Below the pieces are notes generated by a model that saw nothing but the letters and a program-made list of their open reading frames with translations, was not told where the DNA came from and made no database searches. Made by a program: the position numbers and the translations under genes. A DNA stretch of 64,000 nt. It comes from an uncultured Burkholderiales bacterium (GTDB lineage Bacteria; Pseudomonadota; Gammaproteobacteria; Burkholderiales; Burkholderiaceae_C). This document shows positions 31,105-40,725 of the stretch, one piece after another. Location: NCBI GenBank assembly GCA_903949285.1, contig CAJAYT010000056.1:1-64000 (forward strand), given 5' to 3'. Numbering within the stretch: position 1 is the stretch's first letter; each line of letters begins with the position of its first letter.

Positions 31105-32730
31105 ATGAATACTCCTTCAACGTCCACTGCATCAAGCTCAGTTCGTATAAATACGAACTTTAATAAAAAGAAAGTTGTGGTTGTTGGCGCTGGTATTGGT
31201 GGTTTGGTCAGCGCTTTGCTCTTAGCAAACGCTGGTGTTCAGGTCACAGTTGTTGAGGGGCAAGCACAGTGTGGCGGCAAGATGCGTCAGCTTTGGCCGG
31301 GCTCCAATACTCCAAGGTTGGAGGGAGAATTTAATGAATATCAAGGCATCGACAGTGGTCCCACAGTACTGACAATGAAATGGGTGTTTGAGGAGATATT
31401 TGCAAGTGTTGGTGCAAACCTGCATAGTGAGTTAACACTTACTAAGTTGGATGTTTTAGCAAGACATGCATGGAGTCAAGATGAGGGAGCAGATCAGCTA
31501 ACACTTTATGCAGACCCTTTGCAAAGTGATGATGCTGTTGGGATTTTTGCTGGATCCGCAGAGTTGCGGAGATTTCAAGATTTCTGTAAAAGCGCTAAAG
31601 CTTTATACGCCACTTTAGAGGGATCAATCATCAGGGAAGCAAATCCTAGTATGAGAAAGTTGGCAATGTCCTTAGGACCAAGAGGCTTGGCACTTCTAGC
31701 CGGCATTGGTCCTATGAAAAATTTATGGGATAGCTTGGGGAGTTATTTCCATGATCCGAGACTTCAGCAGCTTTTTGCTAGGTACGCCACTTATTGTGGA
31801 TCTTCGCCTTGGAGTGCGCCAGCAACATTAATGCTCATCGCCCAAGTAGAGATGGACGGAGTTTGGTCGGTCCAAGGAGGCATGAGAACCCTAGCCCAAG
31901 CTGTGGAGAGGTTATGCCTGCAAAGGGGTGTAGAGTTCCAATACGCAACTCAGTGTCAAAAGATTGAGTTGTCTCATGGACGTGTCTGTGCAGTTCAAAC
32001 AAAAAGGGGCGAAAGAATAGAGGCCGATTCCGTAGTATTCAATGGGGATGTAGAAGCGCTGTACTCTGGAGTTTTGGGAGTAGAGGTTCAAAGAAAAATG
32101 ATCCCTACAAGAGACTCTAAAACCGTTCGCTCTTTATCCGCTGTGACTTGGAGCATGCGCTGCAAAGTCAAAGAGGAGCGCTTTACATTAGACAGACACA
32201 ATGTTTTTTTTCAAAATGACTACAAGCAGGAGTTTAGTGATATTTTTAACTCTAAACGGTTACCAAGAACGCCTACTGTGTACGTCTGTGCACAGGAGCG
32301 AGGTCTTTCTGACAAAAAACTTAGTCAAAAAGATGTATCAAAAGATGAATCTATATTTTGCCTAATCAATGCGCCGGCCAATGGTGATGTTCAATCCTTT
32401 TCGAAACAGGAGTTAGAGTCATGCGAGAAAGCAACATTTGCATTACTGAGTCGCTGCGGCCTTCACTTGGAGCGCAGCACGCAGAAAACCATTCAAACCT
32501 TGCCCCAAGACTTTCATCAACTCTTTCCGTCAACGGGGGGAGCTCTTTACGGTCAAGCGACTCACGGCTGGCTGCAAGTGTTCTCCAGATCGCAGGCGAG
32601 AACGCCGGTTCACGGCCTATTCCTAGCGGGGGGGAGTGTGCACCCCGGGCCGGGAGTTCCAATGGCAGCAATGTCAGCTCGACTAGGGGTAGGAGCCGTG
32701 ATGGATCACCTCGGTTTGATCAAGACGTAA
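31105..32730 (+). CDS. crtD: Hydroxyneurosporene / methoxyneurosporene desaturase
   Basis: 541 residues of the CrtI/CrtD family: FAD-binding VVVVGAGIGGLVSALLLANAG, substrate region DSGPTVLTMKWVF, and C-terminal GLFLAGGSVHPGPGVPMAAMSA. CrtD is preferred over CrtI because a second gene with closer CrtI features stands next to crtB, and because it neighbours crtC and crtA. A short charged insertion (DKKLSQKDVSKDES) lies near 395-412. The end of the gene overlaps the open frame of crtC. Confidence 0.92.
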   Translation: MNTPSTSTASSSVRINTNFNKKKVVVVGAGIGGLVSALLLANAGVQVTVVEGQAQCGGKMRQLWPGSNTPRLEGEFNEYQGIDSGPTVLTMKWVFEEIFASVGANLHSELTLTKLDVLARHAWSQDEGADQLTLYADPLQSDDAVGIFAGSAELRRFQDFCKSAKALYATLEGSIIREANPSMRKLAMSLGPRGLALLAGIGPMKNLWDSLGSYFHDPRLQQLFARYATYCGSSPWSAPATLMLIAQVEMDGVWSVQGGMRTLAQAVERLCLQRGVEFQYATQCQKIELSHGRVCAVQTKRGERIEADSVVFNGDVEALYSGVLGVEVQRKMIPTRDSKTVRSLSAVTWSMRCKVKEERFTLDRHNVFFQNDYKQEFSDIFNSKRLPRTPTVYVCAQERGLSDKKLSQKDVSKDESIFCLINAPANGDVQSFSKQELESCEKATFALLSRCGLHLERSTQKTIQTLPQDFHQLFPSTGGALYGQATHGWLQVFSRSQARTPVHGLFLAGGSVHPGPGVPMAAMSARLGVGAVMDHLGLIKT

Positions 32731-33650
32731 ATTCAGGCGGCTATCTTTGGTGGTACGTGGATGCAATGAGCGATGACGGGCAATTTGGCTTAAGTTTGAT
32801 TGCATTTGTTGGTAGCGTATTCTCTCCCTATTACGCACGTGAAATTCGAAAAGGGGTCAACCCCGATCCGGAAAATCACTGCGCTTTGAATGTCGCTTTG
32901 TATACACCGCAGGGGAAGCTTTGGGCAATGACCGAGAGACCCAAGGAAAGTGTGTTTAGAAATAAACAAGAGTTTGTAATTGGATCATCCTGTGTTTCTT
33001 GGGACGGACGGGCTCTGCACATTGATATTGATGAGTGGTCAGTGCCACTGTTCAAGAAAATCAAGGGCAGAGTAAGTGTTTATCCAGAACAACTTTACGA
33101 TTTCTCGACCCCTCTTGATCCTAAGGCGCTTCATCACTGGGGCCCTATTGCTCCAGCCTCAAGGGTAGAAGTCAATTTGAATCAACCTCTTCAATCATGG
33201 AGCGGGCATGCCTATGTAGATTCAAACGAAGGAGTTGAACCGATTGCTAAAACCTTTACAGAGTGGGATTGGAACCGTGCGCATCTGGCAGACGGAACTT
33301 GCGTTGTTGTATATGATTGTCAGTTCCATCATGATAAAGATAATGTTTTGGCACTGCGGTTTCACAAGAGTGGTGAAATCGAGCCATTTAAAGCTCCAGC
33401 ACGCCGAATGATGAAAGATACCGCCTGGAAAATGTCCAGAAGAATAAGAAGCGAACACGATCTGGGGTCAATTAGGCAACTTGAGGATACGCCTTTTTAT
33501 CAAAGAGCGGTTGTAGACAATAACTTATGCGGTGAGCGGGTTAAAAGTTTTCATGAAACCTTAAATGCTGTGAGGTTTGATTCTGGTTGGGTGCAAGCAC
33601 TATTACCTTGGCGTATGCCCAGGCTTTACAAACCAAGACTCAAAAACTAG
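32421..33650 (+). CDS. crtC: Carotenoid 1,2-hydratase (hydroxyneurosporene synthase), start uncertain
   Basis: Adds water to the psi end of neurosporene or spheroidene precursors. Recognisable sequence begins with GGYLWWYVDAMSDDG and FVGSVFSPYYAREIRKG, just at the crtD stop, and continues to the end. The only ATG/GTG/TTG in this frame upstream of that point is the ATG at 32421, 310 bases inside crtD; it would add about 100 Ser/Arg-rich residues unlike any CrtC I know. GTG 32757 or ATG 32766 would remove the conserved WWY segment. So the true start is either a deep overlap, a rare codon, or a frameshift from crtD. Confidence 0.85.
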   Translation: MRESNICITESLRPSLGAQHAENHSNLAPRLSSTLSVNGGSSLRSSDSRLAASVLQIAGENAGSRPIPSGGECAPRAGSSNGSNVSSTRGRSRDGSPRFDQDVNSGGYLWWYVDAMSDDGQFGLSLIAFVGSVFSPYYAREIRKGVNPDPENHCALNVALYTPQGKLWAMTERPKESVFRNKQEFVIGSSCVSWDGRALHIDIDEWSVPLFKKIKGRVSVYPEQLYDFSTPLDPKALHHWGPIAPASRVEVNLNQPLQSWSGHAYVDSNEGVEPIAKTFTEWDWNRAHLADGTCVVVYDCQFHHDKDNVLALRFHKSGEIEPFKAPARRMMKDTAWKMSRRIRSEHDLGSIRQLEDTPFYQRAVVDNNLCGERVKSFHETLNAVRFDSGWVQALLPWRMPRLYKPRLKN

Positions 33651-33751
33651 GTTTATACATTTATATTTCATAAACACTATTTGAAGAGGTTCATTGATCG
33701 AGTTATTAGGTATTCAAAACTCAGTCGTACAAATGCTTTAGGAGATTAAGA

Positions 33752-35077
33752 ATGTCAGACTTACATAAAATCGTGGTTGTTGGTGGCGGTGCCGGAGGCC
33801 TAGAGCTTGTGACCAAGCTTGGTAATACGCTTGGGAAAAGTAAGACTGCCCAAATCACTTTGGTCGATAAGAACCGAACCCATGTTTGGAAACCTAAACT
33901 CCACGAAATTGCCTCTGGGAGTATGGACTATACAGCGCACGAACTGAACTACAGTGCCCAGGCGCATGAGCATCACTTCACTTTTCGTATTGGTGAGATG
34001 CATTCATTAGATAGACAAAACAAACAAATACATCTCTTCCCTTATTTAGACGAAGATGGACAACAAGTCACACCTCCTCAAAGTCTAAACTATGATACTT
34101 TGGTGATTTGCGTGGGGAGCTTGAGTAATGACTTCGGTACTCCCGGCGTCAAAGAGTTTGGGTTGAGATTAGAGAATCAGAATGACGCGAAAAATTTTCA
34201 CTCTAAAATGATCAATTCTTGTATTAGAGCCCATTATCAACCGAGTTCGATAAGTCAGAGTCAACTTCATGTAACCATCATTGGTGCCGGCGCAACGGGT
34301 GTTGAGTTAGCAGCAGAGTTGCACAGAACGACGCGTGAGATGGTCTCTTACGGTTTAGACCGTATTGATCCTCAAAAAGACATACGGGTCACCTTGGTTG
34401 AAGCAGCCCCCAGAATCCTCCCCGCACTCTCTGAACGCTTATCAAAAGCTACGCAGGAACTTTTATCTAGCTTTGGTGTATCTGTTTTGACCAATTCTAA
34501 AGTGAGCGAGGTATCTGCGGCAGGCGTAAAGCTCAGTGATGGCAGGTTCATCAGCTCTGAATTAGTAGTTTGGGCTGCTGGGGTGAAGGCCGCAGATTAT
34601 TTAAAAAATATTGATGGTTTGGAAACAAATGCAATCAACCAACTCAAAGTATTTGATACTTTGCAAACCACGTTAGATGAAAATATTTTCGCGCTTGGAG
34701 ATTGCGCTGCTTGCAAGTGGCTCGGTTCCAAGCCGGGGCAGGGTGAGTATGTGCCCCCTAGAGCTCAAGCAGCTCATCAACAAGCTAACCACATGTTTAA
34801 CCAAATCAAGCTGAGGTTAGCCCATAAACCGCTTAAGCCCTATGTTTATAAGGACTTTGGGTCCCTTGTTTCTTTGGGAGAGTTCAGTACCGTTGGTAGC
34901 ATGATGGGTGGACTTATCGGTAAAAACTTAATGATTCAAGGATATTTTGCAAAAATTATGTACAACTCACTATATAAGATGCATGAGTTAGCTATACACG
35001 GAGTCTTCAAAGTTTTATTAGATACGTTGGCTAGAATGCTCACCCAAAGAACTGAGCCAAGAGTAAAGCTTCATTAG
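33752..35077 (+). CDS. ndh: Type II NADH:quinone oxidoreductase
   Basis: 441 residues. Two dinucleotide folds: VVVGGGAGGLELVTKLG (FAD) and VTIIGAGATGVELAAELH (NADH), then EYVPPRAQAAHQQA and a C-terminal amphipathic region (YNSLYKMHELAIHGVFKVLL) for membrane attachment. Transfers electrons from NADH to the quinone pool without proton pumping. Sulfide:quinone reductases share the fold but the redox-active Cys pattern is absent. RBS GGAG upstream. Its place inside the PGC between crtC and crtB is unusual. Confidence 0.9.
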   Translation: MSDLHKIVVVGGGAGGLELVTKLGNTLGKSKTAQITLVDKNRTHVWKPKLHEIASGSMDYTAHELNYSAQAHEHHFTFRIGEMHSLDRQNKQIHLFPYLDEDGQQVTPPQSLNYDTLVICVGSLSNDFGTPGVKEFGLRLENQNDAKNFHSKMINSCIRAHYQPSSISQSQLHVTIIGAGATGVELAAELHRTTREMVSYGLDRIDPQKDIRVTLVEAAPRILPALSERLSKATQELLSSFGVSVLTNSKVSEVSAAGVKLSDGRFISSELVVWAAGVKAADYLKNIDGLETNAINQLKVFDTLQTTLDENIFALGDCAACKWLGSKPGQGEYVPPRAQAAHQQANHMFNQIKLRLAHKPLKPYVYKDFGSLVSLGEFSTVGSMMGGLIGKNLMIQGYFAKIMYNSLYKMHELAIHGVFKVLLDTLARMLTQRTEPRVKLH

Positions 35078-35167
35078 AAAAAGTCCTTCTGGGTGTCAAA
35101 GCGTTCGAAAACTTTCAAATGAAACTAACTCCACCGTTTGGTTCAGTTCAAATATAAGTCTAGGCTC

Positions 35168-36298
35168 TCAGTGACCTGAGCTTATACGCTCTCCGACTGT
35201 GCTTATATTTTGCAACGATTCTTTCGATGATCTTTTGAGGTTTCGAATAAACTCTTGATCATCCTCAAGACGTCGTTCAATCAGTTCAAGCACCCACTCA
35301 ATACGCTGAGGAATTCCTCTGTTGGGAAATCCTGAGTGCTTTAGTCCGTAAATGGCGCACTGGGCTTCACATGCTTTAACAAGGTAATCAATTGCCGGGA
35401 GAGCTTGTGAGGGCTTCTTGGGGATTACAACAAATGGGGCTTGAATTTTTGCCTGCATAAGCAGCCAAAGCTTTCGGCTAAAAGGAACAACACTACGCTG
35501 ATTGATAGAGTCCAAGCGATGCGCTCTTAGGTGTTGACCAATTTCAGCATAAATCAGGCGTGCTGCAAAAATAGCTGCCCTGCAATCTGGAGTCAAATCA
35601 GCCACTCCAACTATAGACTGCTTGTACAGACGGTCCGCTTCGTTCAAAAGTTTGCCAACTATAGCCTGAATGCCAGGTGTTAAGACTGGGTTTTTAAGCC
35701 ACTCATTTGGGTTAATACCCTCGGCTTGCAACCAATTAAGTGGGAGGTACAGACGTCCGTTTCTAGCGTCTTCACCCACATCTCTGGCGATATTAGTCAG
35801 TTGCATTGCAACGCCAAGCTCACACGCTCTGGCCAATGTAGTGCTATGTCTGGCACCCATGATCCAACTCATCATCGCACCAACACTTCCTGCAACTCTT
35901 GCGCCGTAGGCATGTAAGGCCTCTATGTCAGGGTAATGTCTAGTTTGGGTATCCCACGCAAATCCCTCCAATAAAGCATCTAGTAAAGCCCTGGGAAGTT
36001 TGTATTCATTTACCACATGAGACAAAGCGTGATCTTCAATAAAATCAAGCGGCTCTTGTGCATAAATCAAGTCTAGTCGTTGCTGGAGTTGTAAAAGACT
36101 CTCAGTCGGAGAGCTGTGGTTATCAACTAAATCGTCCGCAACCCTACAAAATGCGTACAGTGCAACAGAGGCTTGACGAACTCTTTGAGGTAGCAGACGG
36201 CTTGCAGCGAAAAAAGTCTTGGAGCCGCCTCGCATGAGTTCTACGCACTCATTAAAGTCTCTGATTTGAGATTTTTTTTTATCGTAAGGTTTTAGCAT
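35168..36298 (-). CDS. crtB: Phytoene synthase
   Basis: 376 residues. Condenses two GGPP to phytoene. Asp-rich motifs CRVADDLVD and NIARDVGEDARNGRLYLP are intact, with YAFCRVADD typical of the family. The gene start overlaps the end of crtI by 20 bases. It is the last gene of the long leftward run beginning at bchF and converges with ndh. Confidence 0.95.
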   Translation of the reverse strand: MLKPYDKKKSQIRDFNECVELMRGGSKTFFAASRLLPQRVRQASVALYAFCRVADDLVDNHSSPTESLLQLQQRLDLIYAQEPLDFIEDHALSHVVNEYKLPRALLDALLEGFAWDTQTRHYPDIEALHAYGARVAGSVGAMMSWIMGARHSTTLARACELGVAMQLTNIARDVGEDARNGRLYLPLNWLQAEGINPNEWLKNPVLTPGIQAIVGKLLNEADRLYKQSIVGVADLTPDCRAAIFAARLIYAEIGQHLRAHRLDSINQRSVVPFSRKLWLLMQAKIQAPFVVIPKKPSQALPAIDYLVKACEAQCAIYGLKHSGFPNRGIPQRIEWVLELIERRLEDDQEFIRNLKRSSKESLQNISTVGERISSGH

Positions 36299-37901
36299 GA
36301 GGGATGACTTTCTCTAAAGCTTTTGCGGACATCAATACACCTGGAACACCGGCTCCAGGGTGTGTGCTAGCACCCACCATAAAGAGACCTGGGATGTCCT
36401 CACTGCGGTTATGTGGACGAAAGACAGCGCTTTGTGTCAGTAGTGGTTCAAGTCCAAAACCCGCTCCTTTGTAGGAGTACAAACGATTTTGAAAGTCCAG
36501 GGGGGTTGTTATCTTGGACGTTACGATATGTTTGCCCAAGTCCTTTAAAACAGTGCTCTCCAAATACTCTTGAATGGATTGACGAAAAGACTCGCCTTGT
36601 TGAGCCCAATCGGTTTTACTATCTAAATTAGGAACGGGAGCTAGAGCATAAAATGTATCGCATCCATCAGGAGCTAGTGAACTATCAGTTGCCGTAGGTC
36701 TGTGCAGGTAAAGACTAAAATCTTTAGCCAAATGGTGCTTTTTAAATATATCTGTCAAAAGCCCCTTGTACCGTTCAGTCAATATCATCATATGATGCGG
36801 AATATCGGTATAAGTTCGATTGGTGCCAAAGTACCAAACAAAGAGGCCCATCGAGTAATGTCCTCGATCGATCCTGGAATCTTTCCAGTGCTTGCGATGC
36901 TCAGGCGCAATAAGGTATTTGTAGGTCCAAGCAGAGTCAGTATTGCAAACCACGAGATCTGACTTTATTTGTTCGCCGCTTTGACCCAAAGAACGAGAGG
37001 CGGCTGAACTTGATAAGTCCTCTAACTGCACTCCGCATGCTTTCCCATTTTCAATGAGAATTTTTTGGACTGGTGAGTTGTATCTTATTTTGACGCCAAG
37101 TCCGTGTAATAAATCGACTAAGCCGTTGACGATTGCTCCTGTTCCACCCATTGCTGAATGAACCCCCCATGTTTTCTCAAGCGAATGGATCAAAGAGTAC
37201 GCGCATGTAACGCTAAATGGATTTCCTCCAATGAGCAGAGGGTGAAAACTAAAAGCAACTCTTAAAAGAGGATGTTTTATATGGGAGGCTACTAAGCTGT
37301 ATAGGCTATTCCAAGCTTTCATCTTTGCAAAAGCAGGTAGCGCTTTTAATAAATCTTTATAACCATCAAAAGCAACATCACCCATTTGCTCAAATCCAAG
37401 ATGCTTGCACTTATCTGCAGCTTGCATGAGCTTGATATAACCCGGGATATCATTCGCATCGAACTTTGCAATTTCTTTGGACATTGCATCTGTATCCCCG
37501 CAATAATCAAATGTCTGGCCATTGTAAAAACGTATCCTATAAAAGGGGGACATTTCTTTTAAGGTTACGTGGTCCGACATTTTCTTGCCGCAGAGTTGCC
37601 ATAACTCTTCAAGTAGAAACGGTGCTGTGATGATGGTAGGTCCCGCATCAAATGTAAAACCATCTTGGCGGTGAACATAAGCTCGGCCACCGGGTGCATC
37701 TAGCTTTTCAATTATTTCAACCTGATAGCCCCTAGCGCTCAAACGTATCGCGCTGGCTAAGCCGCCAAATCCTGCGCCAATTACCAAGGCTTTAGGCCTT
37801 GTGTCTGATGTTTCCGATGTTAGTGTGAAGGTTCTGGAAACAGGGCTCATGACGTGGTGATCCGTAGTTAATTTTTGTTGTGTGAATTCAGCCGTTGTCA
37901 T
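36279..37901 (-). CDS. crtI: Phytoene desaturase
   Basis: 540 residues. FAD motif ALVIGAGFGGLASAIRLSARGY, EKLDAPGGRAYVHRQDGFTFDAGPT in the substrate region (two halves), GTGAIVNGLVDLLHGLG, and the C-terminal LFMVGASTHPGAGVPGVLMSAK. Proteobacterial CrtI of the spheroidene pathway usually makes three desaturations to neurosporene; the number of steps cannot be read from sequence. Overlaps crtB by 20 bases. Confidence 0.95.
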   Translation of the reverse strand: MTTAEFTQQKLTTDHHVMSPVSRTFTLTSETSDTRPKALVIGAGFGGLASAIRLSARGYQVEIIEKLDAPGGRAYVHRQDGFTFDAGPTIITAPFLLEELWQLCGKKMSDHVTLKEMSPFYRIRFYNGQTFDYCGDTDAMSKEIAKFDANDIPGYIKLMQAADKCKHLGFEQMGDVAFDGYKDLLKALPAFAKMKAWNSLYSLVASHIKHPLLRVAFSFHPLLIGGNPFSVTCAYSLIHSLEKTWGVHSAMGGTGAIVNGLVDLLHGLGVKIRYNSPVQKILIENGKACGVQLEDLSSSAASRSLGQSGEQIKSDLVVCNTDSAWTYKYLIAPEHRKHWKDSRIDRGHYSMGLFVWYFGTNRTYTDIPHHMMILTERYKGLLTDIFKKHHLAKDFSLYLHRPTATDSSLAPDGCDTFYALAPVPNLDSKTDWAQQGESFRQSIQEYLESTVLKDLGKHIVTSKITTPLDFQNRLYSYKGAGFGLEPLLTQSAVFRPHNRSEDIPGLFMVGASTHPGAGVPGVLMSAKALEKVIPHAKTLR

Positions 37902-37957
37902 TTTGAGTTTAAATAGTCAGAGGTACTTACATTTAGAAATTAATGAATACTGGAGAT

Positions 37958-38881
37958 TTATTTGGCATCCAAGACTGATCCTGTTACCAAGCTTGGATTC
38001 GTCAGCGGGTGGATAATAGGCTCTTCAAATGCGCTCACAAGATTAATGCTGGAGCCCTTTGCAGTATTACTGAGTACTGAAGATAGAGGGGTTAGAGTAG
38101 TCATCGTGTTCAAACTGGATGGTTCATTCTTAAGGGCCCAACCCCAAACCCTCTCAAGGGAGAGTGGAACCATCATCAGAACGTGCTCAATGATGGCTAA
38201 ACCCAGTAAACTTGCAAGCAATATCCAGTGCGTAGAAATTGTTACTAAGCCTTCGTGTGCTTGCCAGATAAGATAGATCCATGCAACTATTGACAAACTC
38301 ATGGTGAAGTAAAAAAATAAACCGACAGTTTTTTTGTTAAAGTAACTTCCCATATAAATTAAATGTGAGGGGAGGTACTGCTCACCCACCTGAGGCACGC
38401 CAAAGAAAAGGTTTAGCTTTGAGCTCAGGCGCATCATCCATAAAAGTGCAAATGTGCACATAGCTGTGTGATTGGGTTGCCCAATTTGCATTGCTACTAA
38501 GATTAATAGATTTAAGAAGAGGGCAAGTTCATGGTGCCAAATCACAGCAACAGATTGCTTAAACCGTGCCCAAGTGCTTAAATTAGCGTCAAGTGCTTGC
38601 TTTCTTGGGCCACTGATCCACCCAGTCAAGAAGGCTAGTTCATGCCAACCCCAAAGAATGATTGTGCTTATGAAGCCGATATAGGCACATGTATTGCTGT
38701 TTTCATGCATTGACCAGTAACTAAAGTACAGAGCGGGAATACTGATTAGGCTCCAAAAACCTATGGAAGCTGAAAAACGCTCTTTAGGTAATCTAACTAA
38801 AAGTAATATGATGCCCGTGCCAAACCACCAAGATAACAATGCGATCAAGGAAGGCTCTATGAAGGTCGGGAAATCTTGCAT
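37958..38881 (-). CDS. puhE: Photosynthetic complex assembly protein PuhE
   Basis: 307 residues, about seven or eight membrane helices, of the DUF3623 family found only in anoxygenic phototrophs. Family pieces: WWFGTGIILLLVRLP, FISTIILWGWHELAFLTGWISGP and LNLFFGVPQVGEQYLPSHLIYM. Contributes to RC-LH1 assembly by an undefined mechanism. The polar last 45 residues are variable. Lies between acsF and crtI in the leftward run. Confidence 0.9.
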   Translation of the reverse strand: MQDFPTFIEPSLIALLSWWFGTGIILLLVRLPKERFSASIGFWSLISIPALYFSYWSMHENSNTCAYIGFISTIILWGWHELAFLTGWISGPRKQALDANLSTWARFKQSVAVIWHHELALFLNLLILVAMQIGQPNHTAMCTFALLWMMRLSSKLNLFFGVPQVGEQYLPSHLIYMGSYFNKKTVGLFFYFTMSLSIVAWIYLIWQAHEGLVTISTHWILLASLLGLAIIEHVLMMVPLSLERVWGWALKNEPSSLNTMTTLTPLSSVLSNTAKGSSINLVSAFEEPIIHPLTNPSLVTGSVLDAK

Positions 38882-38935
38882 ATGACAATATTTGATCAGT
38901 GCTTTGGGTTCTTGATATGCGTTAGAAAAAAGTGT

Positions 38936-40051
38936 CTACCAAGTCGGTGCCAAACGAACTTGCCTAGGTAATTCGGACTTGATGACGGGCAAGAAGAATA
39001 GTTTGAAAAATGTCACAAAAGCTTGAGCCCCAATCCAGCCTTTGTTGATGAGGTTCAGAAAACCTTTTTTCTCTTTTGCGGCGTTCATTGCAAAGGACAG
39101 TTTAGTTAAATGATCAAGATGGACCTTGAACATGGGATTATCAATGTCGACAATAAGTGGGAATACTTGTTTGGAGATTTCAGATGTAATTCTGAAAACT
39201 TCAAAGTCATATTCAGTCGCTTTTAAACCCATTGCATCATGGAGTGCAGGTCTGGTATGGTCTCTCACGTACATCGTCGCATACACTGCAATCACAAAGA
39301 AACGAATCCACCAAAGGTTTAGTCCCTTTAAGAGTTTGGGATCGGCCCTCATGATCAGTGCAAACGACTCTCCGTGACGGAACTCATCGTTACACCATCT
39401 CTCAAACCATCTAAAGATAGGGTGAAACCTTTTATCCGGGTGCTTTTCGAGTTGACGAAAAATTGTTATGTACCTTGCGTATCCAATTTTCTCTGAAAGG
39501 TAGGTAGCATAGAAAATAAATTTTGGTTTGAAAAAAGTGTATTTCTTGGTTCTTTTGAGTTCTCCAAGATCTATACCGAAATTAAAGTCTTTTAATGATT
39601 GATTTAAAAATCCAGCATGTCTTGACTCATCTCTCGCCATAAATGTCATGAGTTTTTTGATGTCTGGGTTACTAATATTCTTTCTTACTTCGTTGTATAA
39701 AATACAACCAGAGAATTCTGAGGTTAAAGAACCGATTAGAAAGTCATAAAATTCTTGTTTTAATTTTTCATCAAGCTTTGACATAAGAGTGTGAACTTCT
39801 CCTGCGAATTCAGCATCTCTTTGAAAATGATCGTGATTGTTGTCTCCCTCATACTCCTCCATCATGAGGTCCCACTCTTTGCGAACTGAACTGATATCAA
39901 TTTTATCCATTGCATCAAAATCAGTTGTATAAAAGCGAGGTGCTAGCACAGTGTTTGTAACGGCTTTTTTATTGGCGTCAGCAGCTGACTCAACGCTGTC
40001 TACAAGATGCTGTGTGTAGTCGGTTTCCATGAATGCTGTTTGTGCGTTCAT
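38936..40051 (-). CDS. acsF: Aerobic Mg-protoporphyrin IX monomethyl ester cyclase
   Basis: 371 residues. Di-iron oxygenase forming ring E with O2. Iron-ligand motifs [15 protein letters not shown] and [15 protein letters not shown] follow the EX28DEXRH-type pattern. No anaerobic bchE is seen in this window, fitting an aerobic phototroph. Between puhC and puhE. Confidence 0.96.
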   Translation of the reverse strand: MNAQTAFMETDYTQHLVDSVESAADANKKAVTNTVLAPRFYTTDFDAMDKIDISSVRKEWDLMMEEYEGDNNHDHFQRDAEFAGEVHTLMSKLDEKLKQEFYDFLIGSLTSEFSGCILYNEVRKNISNPDIKKLMTFMARDESRHAGFLNQSLKDFNFGIDLGELKRTKKYTFFKPKFIFYATYLSEKIGYARYITIFRQLEKHPDKRFHPIFRWFERWCNDEFRHGESFALIMRADPKLLKGLNLWWIRFFVIAVYATMYVRDHTRPALHDAMGLKATEYDFEVFRITSEISKQVFPLIVDIDNPMFKVHLDHLTKLSFAMNAAKEKKGFLNLINKGWIGAQAFVTFFKLFFLPVIKSELPRQVRLAPTW

Positions 40052-40109
40052 ATCATTTCCTTAAAATAAAATTAAGTTTCTTTAAATGGTTTAATGAATC
40101 TGATTAGCG

Positions 40110-40691
40110 TTAATTTGTAGGGCCGTTCTCTGGAGCAGCATTGCTCGCGACAGATGCGTTCAGTATTTGTGCGAAAACTGCAACATTGTCTGGTCCAAAG
40201 GCCTCTAGATCAATGCCTTTGTTTGTTAAAGGATCTGTGATTGAGAATCTACCGTCTTCGTGAAGGGCCAGCTCAAAGGGTGCGAGCGAATTTATGTTGC
40301 GCAGGTGTCTCTCGCGCGCCAAAGCTCTTAGTGTTCCTCTAAGGAACCCTTGTTCTCCGCTAAAACGCAGTATTTGATTTCTTTGACTAATACGTTGCTC
40401 TGTTTTGCTTGTGGATACGTTATCTGATTTACTTTTTGATGAGTCGCCGATTAACTCGATCAATATGTCCCCATTGGCGTCATCTTTAATACCTAGTTGT
40501 GTTTTTTGTATGACTTTCGCGCTCTGTTCCTGAATGGGTGAGCTAAATTGAGTTGTATATGTTACATAGGCGAGCGATAAAATCATCGCCAGCAGCATCG
40601 CTTGAAAGTGGCTCTTGGTGATTGGATTGATACTCTTTTGCGCACTTTGAATCGACGTTTGAGTTTGGCGGATTGAGGCGAAATTAGTCAT
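40110..40691 (-). CDS. puhC: Photosynthetic complex assembly protein PuhC
   Basis: 193 residues. One N-terminal membrane helix (about 28-46, FQAMLLAMILSLAYVTYTTQ) and a periplasmic domain ending in FGPDNVAVFAQIL, typical of PuhC; also RFSGEQGFLRGTLRALARER. Supports RC-LH1 assembly. 35 bases behind puhB. Confidence 0.9.
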   Translation of the reverse strand: MTNFASIRQTQTSIQSAQKSINPITKSHFQAMLLAMILSLAYVTYTTQFSSPIQEQSAKVIQKTQLGIKDDANGDILIELIGDSSKSKSDNVSTSKTEQRISQRNQILRFSGEQGFLRGTLRALARERHLRNINSLAPFELALHEDGRFSITDPLTNKGIDLEAFGPDNVAVFAQILNASVASNAAPENGPTN

Positions 40692-40725
40692 GATGCTTTT
40701 AAGTTACTTAAATTCAATTGGAGTT

